Positions 1 to 10,345 of a stretch of DNA of 64,000 bases are shown here, piece by piece. The DNA comes from Acidimicrobiaceae bacterium (GTDB lineage: Bacteria; Actinomycetota; Acidimicrobiia; Acidimicrobiales; RAAP-2), in NCBI GenBank assembly GCA_003153575.1, contig PLZW01000035.1, forward strand, positions 1 through 64,000, read 5' to 3'. The notes under the pieces were generated by a model. That model was not told the DNA's origin. It saw only the letters and a list, made by a program, of their open reading frames with translations, and did not search any database. The position numbers and the translations under genes are program-made. Numbering within the stretch: position 1 is the first letter of the stretch; the number at the start of each line of letters is the position of its first letter.

Positions 1-469
1 TCCCCGCCGGGGCCTGAATAGTTACTGTTAGGAATCCCTTTCCCCGTGGTTAGGGTTCGATGTGGACCTCGGTACCGGGCTTCCTCTGCTCCGAACCGCT
101 GCCTGCTCGCACCTGACATTTCTGGGCTCTCCGTGATTTCCTAGTGATTCTAGTGACTTACTAGAGATTATCCCCACTACCGCTGCCCGTCAAGGCGCTC
201 TTCCCCCACGGGCGGAACCTCCATGTTGTGGACTCGAACTCCGGATTGTGGACAACTCGGCTCACCCGCTCCATGCCTGGCAACGTCCCGGCTTCCTCTC
301 TTACAATCCTCGTCCTGCCCGACGAGTGCCCATAGGGCCAATAGTCCACTTTCCGGTCCAATTCTGCCGATCCAACCGGGTGATGGATCGGTTCGTGAAG
401 CGGCAGGCACAGCCCCCAAGTGAACCGATAACACGTGGCACTCCGACACCACACCGCTCATCCAGGCTC

Positions 470-898
470 CTAGAACCCGACCCCACCCCCGCCTCCTCCC
501 GGACCCGTCGTCGTGGGCGGTGAGTTGGTGGTCGGTGGTGCTCTGGCAGGAGGCGCCGTTACCGTAGGACTCGAGACCGGCGAAGGCGAGGTCGGTGCGG
601 TCGTCGAGGGTGGAGTCGGCACAGATGGCGCCGTGGCTGAGCTCACCTGTGTCGACGGAGTCGTGGGCGAGGCGGCGTGGGCCGGTGGCATCGTGGCCGG
701 AGGACGCGTTGTCGCTGGCGTCGTCGTGGTCGCCGTCTTGGCGCGAGTCGTCGTCGTTCCAGACGGGTTCGCACCTGAGGTCGCGCATGCGGCGAGCATC
801 AGGCCTCCAGCTACCACGATTCCCAGCGACCGCACGATGCTCGTCATGCCGATCCTCCCATGGGAGTCAGGCGTGTCTCGCAGCCGAGGTCGCCCCAT
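470..898 (-). CDS. Small lipoprotein: signal peptide/lipobox (LMLAAC), Ser/Thr/Pro-rich linker, C-terminal GGGGGGVGF tail
   Basis: ORF; lipobox and low-complexity linker visible; no globular domain. Confidence 0.55.
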   Translation of the reverse strand: MGRPRLRDTPDSHGRIGMTSIVRSLGIVVAGGLMLAACATSGANPSGTTTTRAKTATTTTPATTRPPATMPPAHAASPTTPSTQVSSATAPSVPTPPSTTAPTSPSPVSSPTVTAPPARAPPTTNSPPTTTGPGGGGGGVGF

Positions 899-1086
899 CC
901 AGACATGAGTACCGTCACGGAGCTTGATTTGTTCACCGGATCCGACAGATTTCCAGGGCGTCGCCGCTCAACCGAGTTGCCTCATGGAGACGTGATGCAG
1001 CACGGGGAATGGATCCCCATCGTGGTGCGGCGGCCCTGGTGTCGGGTCCAGCACGTAGCTATTGGGCGGGACGACAGCGCAAGCGC

Positions 1087-1818
1087 TCACCAGACACCGG
1101 GGAGCAACCGCCATCGCACGGCGGCACGATACTCGTCGTAGTGGCCGGTCGCCGTGAGGAATCGCTCTTCGCTGCGTACCCGTCCTACACTGCAGCCGCA
1201 CACGAAGAGCATCACGAAGGCGTTCCGCACCGAGATGCTCTGTAGGACGTAGCCGAGTTGGAGGAGGAAGTACGACGCGTAGATGGGGTGGCGCACGATG
1301 GCGTAAGGACCGCGCCGGCTCAGTCCCCGGTAGGCCGGCGCGAACCCGAACGAGCGTCCGAGTGCGAAGAACGAGGTCACGCACAGCGCAAGCCCGGTCA
1401 GCTGGAGGCCCAACCCTGCAGCGATCCAACCCGGCAGATGTGCGCCGTCGGGCCTGAACAGGACGCCGCCGAACGTACCGCCGAATGCCAGAAGCCAGTC
1501 GCCGGGCCGTTGACTCACGACGCTGGCTGGACGCCTCACGACGAAGGCCACGACGATCCACAGCTGCTCGGCGAAAAAGAGGCCACCGATCAGTGAGTGA
1601 GTCCGCAGGTAGTGCTCAAGTCCGGCCCGTGCGAACAGGAGTGCGCCACAGGCACCGACAAGATTGGCACCGACCCGCAGGACAAGGGTGGTCCGTGGCG
1701 ACTTGGACGAGCGGAACGGCCCGTCGCCTTCGATGATGGGTGTCAATCGGCTGTCTGACCGGGCCGACGCGTCCGTGTTCTGCAGATCAGCGTGCAGACG
1801 TGGTTCGCCGGTGGTCAC
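1087..1818 (-). CDS. Isoprenylcysteine carboxyl methyltransferase / PEMT-like membrane methyltransferase
   Basis: RRGPYAIVRHPIYASYFL motif typical of ICMT-family proteins; several TM segments. Confidence 0.8.
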   Translation of the reverse strand: MTTGEPRLHADLQNTDASARSDSRLTPIIEGDGPFRSSKSPRTTLVLRVGANLVGACGALLFARAGLEHYLRTHSLIGGLFFAEQLWIVVAFVVRRPASVVSQRPGDWLLAFGGTFGGVLFRPDGAHLPGWIAAGLGLQLTGLALCVTSFFALGRSFGFAPAYRGLSRRGPYAIVRHPIYASYFLLQLGYVLQSISVRNAFVMLFVCGCSVGRVRSEERFLTATGHYDEYRAAVRWRLLPGVW

Positions 1819-2411
1819 CGTGGCGATGGGTCAGCACTCGGTCGTACCTGCACCCGGTCAACGGAGGACTGCTGACCCTCGTCTCGGCGTAGCTCCATCG
1901 AGTCGATCGACCGAAGATGGCGCGCGATGAGAGCGTCGACGCTCAGTCGGCCTCCACCGAGGCCGACCACGACCAACGCCATGACGGCCAGTGCCAGATT
2001 GAATTCGTAGCCCGGCGTCGCTGAGAGCGAGTTGATGCCGTTCGCCCACGACACGGTGATCATCGCCATCACCATGTCCCCGAACAGAGCGATCGCGGCG
2101 AGCCGCGACATGAAGCCGAGCGCGAGAGCGACAGCCGCGCCGAATTCGATGATCCCGCCGAGGACGGCAAAAAATCCTCTGGGATGCAGGTGAGCTGAGT
2201 TCGAGAAGTAGATCGCTGTGCGGTGGATTCCCGGACCATTGAACCAACCGAAAAGCTTTCCGGCTCCGTAGTAGGTGAAGATCCAGACGAGGGCGATGCG
2301 CACCGGCACCACCGCGATATCGGTGCCGAGGACCGAAGGATCGGTGTTGCACAAGGTCGCAAGCCCCATCCGAACGCGCCCGGGTCGAGTAGTCCGAAGA
2401 GGCGACTCCAT
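1815..2411 (-). CDS. DoxX family membrane protein
   Basis: WIFTYYGAGKLFGWFNGPGI...FGAAVALALGFMSRLAAIAL pattern; overlaps 1087..1818 by 4 nt. Confidence 0.75.
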   Translation of the reverse strand: MESPLRTTRPGRVRMGLATLCNTDPSVLGTDIAVVPVRIALVWIFTYYGAGKLFGWFNGPGIHRTAIYFSNSAHLHPRGFFAVLGGIIEFGAAVALALGFMSRLAAIALFGDMVMAMITVSWANGINSLSATPGYEFNLALAVMALVVVGLGGGRLSVDALIARHLRSIDSMELRRDEGQQSSVDRVQVRPSADPSPR

Positions 2412-3535
2412 CAGCGTTGCACCCCTCCGACCACGGTCGTCCGGAACCGGCGGGTTTCGTCGTCGCCATCCAGTGCATCGCCACGAACGTGCAGCGGGCG
2501 GAATGGACCCCAGAGCTGGGCGAGGAATACCGCAAAATAGCGGGGACGGTCGCCGGCCTGTTCGACGATGAGCGGCCGTCCAGGTAGCCCGGTGTCCGTC
2601 CGGATCGTGGCCTCGGTAGGGAACACCGCCCGGTGAGCCAGCTGATCCCAGATCGTGAGCGCGAAGCCGAGATTGACGTCCTGAGGTCCATCCAACTTGT
2701 GATGAATGCGGTGGTAATTCGGACTCACGAAGATCCTCTCGAGCGGACCGAGGCCGAGGTTGGTGTTCGAGTGCTCGAACGCCACGAAGCCGGCATAGAC
2801 GACCAGCAACGCGGTCGGCACGGCGCCGTTAGCCAGGAGCACGATCCCCGGAATGAGAGCGATGAGATAGGACACATGGATCAGCGGATGGGTTCGGAAT
2901 ACCGTGAGCACGCTCATGTCCTCTTGCGAGTGGTGGAGCTCGTGGAAGCGCCAGAACACGCCGATGCGGTGATTTCCGAGATGCGCGAGCCAATTGCACC
3001 CGTCCATCGCCACGAAGATCAGGCCGATGGCAACCCACCGGGGAAGGAACTCGAGTCGCGGCACGACGATCCAGGGGAGATACCTCTGCGCCACGTCAGC
3101 AAAGGAAAGTGAGAGTGCCACAACCAGGGGCACGACCAGGCTGGCGTTCAAGAGTGTGTAGAGCGCGTCCTGTCGATAGCCCCGGGCGATGAGTGATCGG
3201 CGCTGCGCGGGTCGTACTCGTTCGACGACGAGCACGACCGCGAGGATCGCCACGGTCATCGGGCCGATGACGACGACGCGCTGACGCGTCATCGAGTCGC
3301 CGAACCTCGCACCACCCCAGTGGTTCGACCAGGCGATGCCGATCAAGACGACGAGGGCGGCCACTATCGAGGATGCCGGCAGGTAGAGGCGAGGGGCACG
3401 CTCGAGGCCCTGTGAATCGGTCTCGAGCACTCTTGGAGTTGGCCACGCGTGTTCCGCTGATCGCTCGATTGCCTCGATGGCACAGAGCGCTTCCGCATCA
3501 CACGAGTCGACAAAACCACTAGAAGCCAACACCAC
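2411..3535 (-). CDS. Sterol desaturase / fatty acid hydroxylase family protein
   Basis: Histidine motifs HLGNH, HELHHSQ, NYHRIHH; TGATG overlap with the DoxX gene. Confidence 0.85.
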   Translation of the reverse strand: MVLASSGFVDSCDAEALCAIEAIERSAEHAWPTPRVLETDSQGLERAPRLYLPASSIVAALVVLIGIAWSNHWGGARFGDSMTRQRVVVIGPMTVAILAVVLVVERVRPAQRRSLIARGYRQDALYTLLNASLVVPLVVALSLSFADVAQRYLPWIVVPRLEFLPRWVAIGLIFVAMDGCNWLAHLGNHRIGVFWRFHELHHSQEDMSVLTVFRTHPLIHVSYLIALIPGIVLLANGAVPTALLVVYAGFVAFEHSNTNLGLGPLERIFVSPNYHRIHHKLDGPQDVNLGFALTIWDQLAHRAVFPTEATIRTDTGLPGRPLIVEQAGDRPRYFAVFLAQLWGPFRPLHVRGDALDGDDETRRFRTTVVGGVQR

Positions 3536-4112
3536 CCCCGCCTCCGCTGGGGCTCGTCGTCGTCGGACTCGATGCCGGCGTGGAGTTCGAGGTGCTCAGC
3601 ACAAACCACGTCCCACCGACACCCTGGCCCTTGTCCGTGCCGGGGGCGGTGTCACCTTGGTAGTAGTAGAGGGGATGGCCCTTGTAGGTCACCTGGGTCG
3701 TGCCGTCCGGGCGCGCGATCGTCGCCACCGTCCCGGAAATACTCGACGAAAGCGTCGGAGTGGACCCGGCTGGCACCTCGAGGGGGGGCCATACGACAGC
3801 GCACTGCCCGGTACAGGTCGTCGAGCTTGGGGAATCAGTCGTGAAGTAGTACAAGGTCATGCCGTTCGGACCAGTCAGTACCGAACCCACGCTGGGAAGG
3901 GTTGTTGACGCGAGCTTGACCGCCTTTGCGGTCGCTCCCGACCCTGTCGGCGCGGCTTTCGTGGTCGTCGGTGAGCTCGCCGAAGAGCCGCATGCGGCCG
4001 ACAGCAGGGCGATCGCCGCGAGCGATCCGATGAGCCATGAATATCGGAGGCGCGATGTCAGGTGTCGCTCAGGGGTTGGGTTCATGGATGGAGGCGTGAG
4101 GTTGTTCATCAC
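3519..4112 (-). CDS. COG4315-type secreted lipoprotein (repeats with YY/YxYxGD motif), GGGGGVGF C-terminus
   Basis: LLSAAC lipobox; GMTLYYFTTD and GHPLYYYQGDTAPGTDKGQGVGGTWF motifs. Confidence 0.75.
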   Translation of the reverse strand: MMNNLTPPSMNPTPERHLTSRLRYSWLIGSLAAIALLSAACGSSASSPTTTKAAPTGSGATAKAVKLASTTLPSVGSVLTGPNGMTLYYFTTDSPSSTTCTGQCAVVWPPLEVPAGSTPTLSSSISGTVATIARPDGTTQVTYKGHPLYYYQGDTAPGTDKGQGVGGTWFVLSTSNSTPASSPTTTSPSGGGGGVGF

Positions 4113-4213
4113 CTCTGACTACTGCCGCGGAGGCCGATTCGTTCAACGAAATCAAACATTCCCAGAACATGGTGATGTCCGACGCCCTGGTCGGGCCCGT
4201 GCATGGGCACGAC

Positions 4214-5623
4214 CTACATCGGCGCCCACTGTGTCGTCGCCGAGGCGAGCCAGTGGAGGACTTGGCGCCTCGTCGTCGGGCCGTTGGGCGTCCAGGGCGA
4301 CAGGATGGCCCCATCACGCGCGAGCATGGCGGTCTCGTCGATGTTGGACGTCAGCGGATCGGCCGTGAGTCCACAACGGACCGCGGTCGGATCGATGCCG
4401 AACAACTGGGCGGCGTTGAGCCCGAATATTCCAGCCTTCACCGAGTCCGTCAGCGGCGGGTACTGGTAGAGATCCTGGAATTCGGGAGTGATCTGGAATG
4501 CACGCATGGCTGCGATCTGTGGCTGCGGGCTACCGAACCAGATGGCATCGGTGCCCCACAGGACTCGTTGCTGACCCACCCGCTTCAACAGCTTTCCGAG
4601 GGCGTGTGCGGCCTGATCCGGCTGGGTGAGGAGTTGACGCCAGACTGTCGCAACATCGACCCAGACATTGTCATCGGGTGGAACCTGATGGCGATCGAGC
4701 GCCGCGAGCAGGCTGTCGATCCCGATCGCCGCACTCGGATCGTACGGGCCTTCGACGCGTGACGGATCCCAGGCCGCGTGATAGATGACGAAGTTCATGT
4801 CGGGAAACTGGCGTGACACAGCGACCATGTCCTCCGGATGATTGTTGACCGGATCGAAGTTGACGAGTGGCAGTCCTTTGTGCGCCACGAAGACCTTGAT
4901 GCCCAGGTCGTGGGCGTGCTGGACCGTCGGGAGTCCGACGGTCGGGTCTTCCAGAGAGAACCCTTGACCGCTCGGACTCCATGCCGTGTACACCTTGAAC
5001 GCGGCGACCTCGCCGGTCTCGGCTGCAGCTGACATCTCGTCGAGCGTCGCGGCCAGCGGACCGACGTTTGGGGCAATGATGTTCTCCACCAAGAGCCGAC
5101 CTGCTCCACCGGCGGTGAGGCCGGCGGTGATCTGCTGGGTCTTGACGGCCTCCGGGAAAGGAATCGGAGCATTGGTCGCGCCCGAATTGGGAACGTCAGT
5201 CAGCATGGCCACCGTCGTGTCGCTGGCCAGGAACACGTCGTGAAGATAGGTAGCCCGATCGACACAGTCCAGCTGCGGACTGTCGGTGCACCCTGCCGGC
5301 AACATGCTCAGGACCAGGTTCACGGTCTCGGGAGCATTCTGGGTCCACGCGCCACTCGGAATCACGTGATGGGTGTGGACGTCGACGATGAACTCGCCCT
5401 GGCTGCCGAGTGCAGCCTGGCACGCCTCCGTGTCGGTCGGTGGCGGCACACCGAAGGTCCCTCCCGGGCCTGGGCGCGTGGATTTCGTCGGAGGGCGGGA
5501 CGCAGCAGTCGGTCCCGCGCATCCCGTCAACTCGAACGCGGCCAGTGACGCGGCCACCGCTCCGGCAGACATCAAGAAGTGTCGGCGATCGGTCCCCAGC
5601 CGACGAACGGCATCATCGGTCAT
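4214..5623 (-). CDS. Amidohydrolase-family metal-dependent hydrolase with Tat-type/lipoprotein signal
   Basis: RRHFLMSAGAVAASLA...LTGC signal; VDVHTHH, YHAAWD and WGTDAIW motifs; start chosen at the Met before the signal. Confidence 0.7.
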   Translation of the reverse strand: MTDDAVRRLGTDRRHFLMSAGAVAASLAAFELTGCAGPTAASRPPTKSTRPGPGGTFGVPPPTDTEACQAALGSQGEFIVDVHTHHVIPSGAWTQNAPETVNLVLSMLPAGCTDSPQLDCVDRATYLHDVFLASDTTVAMLTDVPNSGATNAPIPFPEAVKTQQITAGLTAGGAGRLLVENIIAPNVGPLAATLDEMSAAAETGEVAAFKVYTAWSPSGQGFSLEDPTVGLPTVQHAHDLGIKVFVAHKGLPLVNFDPVNNHPEDMVAVSRQFPDMNFVIYHAAWDPSRVEGPYDPSAAIGIDSLLAALDRHQVPPDDNVWVDVATVWRQLLTQPDQAAHALGKLLKRVGQQRVLWGTDAIWFGSPQPQIAAMRAFQITPEFQDLYQYPPLTDSVKAGIFGLNAAQLFGIDPTAVRCGLTADPLTSNIDETAMLARDGAILSPWTPNGPTTRRQVLHWLASATTQWAPM

Positions 5624-5891
5624 CGAATGAATCAGATCGTTCGTCGCACGATCGCGTGCACTCGGTGCGGACGGAATGAATTCACCGTTGGACACCGGGC
5701 CGGCAGGAAGCGGGAGCGGAGCCTCCTCGTTTCCTCGCAGTCGCCTCGAGAACGGGCCTAGGGTGGCCATCGCCCCGATGCTACGCAGCTGAAGGGATCC
5801 TCGCCGGGCAGGAAGAGCAGAACGACCGATGAGGCTTGACCGGCCCCCGCTGGAGTCCGCAGCCTCACCACGGACATTGCTGAAGTGCTGG

Positions 5892-6948
5892 TCATGCGCC
5901 TGATGCGGCGGGTCGTCCAGGCGGGTGGGATGGGGGACGATCCGGTGCTTGAGACGTGAGTGCCGCCAGGGCCTCGAGCGCTCCGGTGGTCGGAGCGATC
6001 GTCACCAGCCCGCGGTAGAGCTTGACGATGGTGGCGCGGTCGAGGGTGCCGGTCCGGGCCCGGTCGCAGTGGGCGGACTGGATCGCAGCCTCGATCTGGA
6101 ATCGCCCGAGCGGCGCGCCGAGTGCGCTCGCTCGCCGCAGCATCGCCTTCGGCGATCAGTGATCGATCCCACAGCGCCGTGTCCTGTTCGTCGAGGGGCG
6201 GCCACGGCGTACCCGTGCGGGCGGGCGCCCGTGACTGGGCGAGCGTGAGCAGCGCGGCGAGTCCCCACGCTTCGGGCTCGGTGGCGAGCAGGTTCGCGGT
6301 GAGCACGGCGAGCCATCGTGCCTCGTCGGCCATGGATTCACGGATGTGCTCGTGCTGGTCGAGCCAGTCGATCGCATAGGCGCCGTAGATGGACCCGAGG
6401 ACGGCGGGCAACCGCGTCGGCAGATCCGTACGCGTCGGGACTCGGAACGGAATGCCGGTGTCGCGGATGCGGCGCTTGGCCCGGACCAGGCGTTGGGCCA
6501 TGGCGGCAGGCTCCACTCCAAAGGCGCCGGCGATGCGGGCCGCGTCGAAGCCGAGCACCACCTGGAGCATGAGCGGAGTGCGCACCGCGGGATCAATCGC
6601 CGGGTGCGCGCACGCGAACAGGAGCTCCAGCCGCTTGTCCGGAATGGCGTCGAGGTCGGTTTCGGCGAGCGTGCCAGCTATGTCGGCGGGCAGTGGTGCC
6701 GCGGTGCGCGCCGCAGCGGAGGTGAGCAGGTCGCGGATGCGGTTGCGGGCCACGGTTACCAGCCACCCCTGCGGGTTGTCGGGGACACCGGCCTCAGGCC
6801 AGGTGCGAAGCGCCCGCTCGAATGCGTCGGCCAGCGCATCTTCGGCGAGCGCGATGTCCCGGGTCGAGGCTGCCAGCAAGGCCACGAGGCGGCCGTACGA
6901 CGCCCGCGCCACCCATTCGGCGACAGCGCTGGCCTCGTGGCCAGTCAC
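5892..6948 (-). pseudogene. ECF42-type RNA polymerase sigma factor, frameshifted near 6140 and apparently shortened in its C-terminal extension
   Basis: Frame 1 runs VTGHEASAVAEW...ALWDRSLIAEGDA; the expected continuation MLRRASALG...FQIEAAIQSAHCDRARTG is in another frame (ORF 5892..6143); GTGA overlap with upstream YciI/DGPF gene. Confidence 0.75.
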
Positions 6949-7331
6949 GTGACCGGCTGCGCGCCCTGCCATGAGCCGTCCACAAAGCGGGTCGCCGTCG
7001 GTCTGATCTCGACATGTCCCCACGATGCCGATGGTGCCCGCCCCGCCCATTCGATGGCGGCGTCGAGGTCCGGGACTTCGATCACGAACGTGCCGCCGAG
7101 CTGCTCCTTCGTGTCGGCGAAGGGCCCGTCTTGGACGACCAGCTCTCCTCCGACCAGCGTGATCGTGGTGGTCGAAGCCGATTGCTGCAGCACCTCCGCA
7201 CTGGCCAGGAGGCCCGCATCGTCGAGCGCCCGCGCATACTCCTGGAACGCGCGCATCGCCTCGGCGAGGGCCTCGGGTCCGAGCTCGTCGCCGGTCGGCT
7301 CGGGATAGTGGAGTAGGAGTGTGTATCGCAT
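6945..7331 (-). CDS. YciI-like DGPF-domain protein
   Basis: MRYTLLLHYPEP...QDGPFADTKEQLGGTFVIEVPDLDAAIEWA. Confidence 0.85.
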   Translation of the reverse strand: MRYTLLLHYPEPTGDELGPEALAEAMRAFQEYARALDDAGLLASAEVLQQSASTTTITLVGGELVVQDGPFADTKEQLGGTFVIEVPDLDAAIEWAGRAPSASWGHVEIRPTATRFVDGSWQGAQPVT

Positions 7332-7620
7332 GGCATAGGTCCTTCCAGATCGCATCTCGATTCTGTCACCCCAATGACGATCGAAAGCCGTCCAAATCGA
7401 CAGCACCTGTATCGACTGGGCGTCGGGCCCGGTCCGCAGGGGTCGCGGGGAGGCTGTCCCCAGTCATACCGGTCACCATGGCCGCGAGACCATGGCCAGG
7501 TAGCCGAGGCACCAAATGGGGGAATTTGCCCTACACCCGACGCACTCCTAGGAATTAGGGTGAGATGATGCGGGACCACGTCAGCACCGATCCTCACTCC
7601 TCCACCTTGCCGGAGCGGCG

Positions 7621-8199
7621 ATGACGCTCCTCGGCGCGCTCATGTCGGAGTCCGAGATCTTCGTCGCCTCCGACTCCCAACTCGTCAAGACCGACGCCAG
7701 GAGTTCCGGCGAGGAGATCCGCCGGGTCATCAGGATGTACCGGTTGCCTGGGCGGAACATCGTCTGGGGCTACGTCGGCGAGGAGCCGATCGGCGAGGAA
7801 CTCCGACGCACCCTCGAACTGGCGGCTCCCACTGATTGGTCGGACTTCGATGGTCATGTCTCCCTCTTCTTGGCGGCAGCCAACCGCGCCCCCGGTCCAG
7901 GTGAGAGGCGGAGCGACCTCACGGTGGTGCTGGCCGCCGGTTGGTTCGATCACGAGCGCAGAATCGTCAGCTTCGACGAGCTGGGCCACCCGACGCAGGC
8001 CGCAGACTCCTCGTTCATCGGTTGGGGCAAGGTGGAGGCTCGCTCCGCACTGCGTGCGGTCAACATGGCGAAGCCAGACACCAAGGGGTACGCCAAGCTC
8101 AAGATCGCCATGGAGGCGACGATCGAGGAGTGCGAGGGACTGGAAGGTCCCGTGCAGATGTGGAAGGTCCGCGCTACGTCCGTCGAACTCCTGCGCTGA
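7621..8199 (+). CDS. Proteasome-superfamily-like (Ntn hydrolase) protein, tentative
   Basis: N-terminal MTLLGALMSESEIFVASDSQ resembles the T..G....vvvAsDSr strand pattern of proteasome beta-type proteins; later GWGKVEARSALRAV. Confidence 0.45.
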   Translation: MTLLGALMSESEIFVASDSQLVKTDARSSGEEIRRVIRMYRLPGRNIVWGYVGEEPIGEELRRTLELAAPTDWSDFDGHVSLFLAAANRAPGPGERRSDLTVVLAAGWFDHERRIVSFDELGHPTQAADSSFIGWGKVEARSALRAVNMAKPDTKGYAKLKIAMEATIEECEGLEGPVQMWKVRATSVELLR

Positions 8200-8368
8200 A
8201 ACGCCGGGACGTCGATTCGACAGGCCCGACCCACAAGATGGCAACTGCACCTGAGGGTTTGGCGTTGGGGTTGACCTTCACGCGTACACGCGTATCCAGC
8301 CCGCCCGATTCAGGAAATCACCTTGGATTCGGGAACCCGTCAGCATTGGAACGCGTTACCTGGGAGAC

Positions 8369-10345
8369 TTGAGTCCGGATCTTTCGGCCGCGAACAACCG
8401 TAAGCGCTGCGAGATACCTCAGTTCTTTGAGAAGTGTGCGACTTCGAAGGAGGTGAGCGAGATCCAGCTCACCGACGGTGCACTTGCTGGTCTATTTGAT
8501 TCGGCTCCGATAGCCATGCTCGTCGTGGACGAGTCCGGGCTGATCGTCTTCTTGAACGCTGAGGCGGAAGAACTGTTCGGATATTCCCGGGAAGCGCTCA
8601 TCGGCAAACCCGTCGAACCGCTCATCTCCATTGGACATCCGGGTGTCCCGACGTCATCGCAAGGGTTGGAGATGCCGGGACGACGACAGAACGGCACTGA
8701 GTTCTCGGCCGCCATCGCATTGGCGACGGTGGCGTCCGATTCCGGACAGCTGATATCGGCCACAATCCGCGACGTCAGTGAGCGGATCGAGGTCGAAGCG
8801 GAGGCGGAGGAGGTCCGCATCGAGGCTGAGGCGGAGCGGGTGAAGGCGGAGCGGGAGAAGACGGTAGCCGAGCGCGTCCGCCTCGAGGCTGAAGCCGACC
8901 GTGTCACAGCTGAGGGAGAGAAGACGGTGGCCGAGCGCGTCCGCCTCGAGGCTGAAGCCGACCGCGTCGCCGCCGAGGGGGAGAAGCGGGAGGCCGAGCG
9001 GGTGCGGCTTGATGCCGAGGCAGACCGCGTCACGGCTGAGGGGGAGAAGTTCGAGGCCGAACGGGTGAGGCTGAAGGTCGAAGCCGAACGGGTCACGGCC
9101 GAAGGGGAGAAGGCAAAGGCCGAGAGCATGCACCTGGAGGCAATTGCCGATCGCAGCCGGCTCGAGGCGCAGCTTCACCAGTCCCAGCGTCTGGAGAGCC
9201 TGGGCCAGCTGGCCGGCGGCGTCGCCCATGACTTCAACAACCTCTTGGCGGTAATTCTCAACTACGCATCCTTTGTCGCGGAGGAACTTTCGATCGCGGC
9301 GTCTGGTCCGACCGGCACCCGTTGGGAGGGTCCGCTCAAGGACGTCGAGCAGATCCAGCTCGCAGCCGAGCGAGCCAGCGTCCTCACGCACCAACTCCTC
9401 TCGTTCGCCCGACGCGAAGTGGTCCAGGCTCGTGCGCTCAGTCTCAACAGCGCGATCACCAGGATGGAACAGATCCTGCGCCGGACCATCGGCGAGCAGA
9501 TCGAGCTCGTCACTGATCTCGCCGGAGGGTTGCCCATGGTCGTGGCTGACCCCGGTCAGATTGAACAGATCGTGCTCAACCTGGCCATCAATGCCCGCGA
9601 CGCAATGCCTGACGGAGGAACCCTGTCGATCGACACGTCGCTGAGGGAAGCGGTCGGTGACGAAGTTGCGGGTACCGACGCTCCCCCCGGTTCCTATGTG
9701 TGCTGCCGGGTGAGTGACAACGGAATCGGCATGTCGACGGAGGTCCGCGATCGCGCCTACGAGCCGTTCTTCACGACGAAGACCGGGGGTGAAGGCTCGG
9801 GTCTCGGTCTGGCCACGGTGTATGGAATCGTCTCGCAATCGGGTGGTTTCACCAGGATCTACTCAGATGAGGGGGTCGGTACGTCGATCACCATTCTCCT
9901 TCCTGCCGCAGTGGAGGACGAGACACCGATCGACCTCGACGAGTCCGAGGTGAGCCTCGTTTCCCTGACCGGACGGGAGACGATCCTGGTGGTCGACGAT
10001 GAAGACGCGCTGCGCGAAGTGACCCGACGAATTCTGACCCGGAATGGCTACACCGTCGTGACCGCATCAAGTGGGGTCCAGGCCATCGAGATCGCCACGT
10101 CGTACGATACGTCGATCGACCTCCTGCTGACCGATGTGATCATGCCATCCATGCAGGGACCGACTGTGGCTATCGAAGTGAGGAAACTGCGCCCTGATAT
10201 CCGGGTGCTCTACATGTCCGGTCACGCGCATCCTGTGTTGGAGGCGGAGTCCGTGCTCGGCACCAACTTTCTCCTGGTGGAGAAGCCGTTCGACCAAGCC
10301 ATGCTCCTCGAGAGTGTGCGCACGATCCTCGAGCGCGATGAGTGA
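8369..10345 (+). CDS. PAS-domain hybrid sensor histidine kinase with C-terminal receiver domain (TTG start)
   Basis: PAS region, HisKA LAGGVAHDFNNLLAVI, HATPase (NLAINARDAMPDGG, GEGSGLGLATVYGIV), REC (ILVVDDED...LLLTDVIMP). Confidence 0.9.
   Translation: MSPDLSAANNRKRCEIPQFFEKCATSKEVSEIQLTDGALAGLFDSAPIAMLVVDESGLIVFLNAEAEELFGYSREALIGKPVEPLISIGHPGVPTSSQGLEMPGRRQNGTEFSAAIALATVASDSGQLISATIRDVSERIEVEAEAEEVRIEAEAERVKAEREKTVAERVRLEAEADRVTAEGEKTVAERVRLEAEADRVAAEGEKREAERVRLDAEADRVTAEGEKFEAERVRLKVEAERVTAEGEKAKAESMHLEAIADRSRLEAQLHQSQRLESLGQLAGGVAHDFNNLLAVILNYASFVAEELSIAASGPTGTRWEGPLKDVEQIQLAAERASVLTHQLLSFARREVVQARALSLNSAITRMEQILRRTIGEQIELVTDLAGGLPMVVADPGQIEQIVLNLAINARDAMPDGGTLSIDTSLREAVGDEVAGTDAPPGSYVCCRVSDNGIGMSTEVRDRAYEPFFTTKTGGEGSGLGLATVYGIVSQSGGFTRIYSDEGVGTSITILLPAAVEDETPIDLDESEVSLVSLTGRETILVVDDEDALREVTRRILTRNGYTVVTASSGVQAIEIATSYDTSIDLLLTDVIMPSMQGPTVAIEVRKLRPDIRVLYMSGHAHPVLEAESVLGTNFLLVEKPFDQAMLLESVRTILERDE
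8804..9181 (+). repeat. 63-bp tandem repeat encoding 21-aa coiled-coil units (five clear copies plus one degenerate)
   Basis: Unit (A)ERVRLEAEADRVTAEGEKxx; unit starts at 8804, 8867, 8930, 8993, 9056, 9119, exactly 63 bp apart. Confidence 0.9.
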
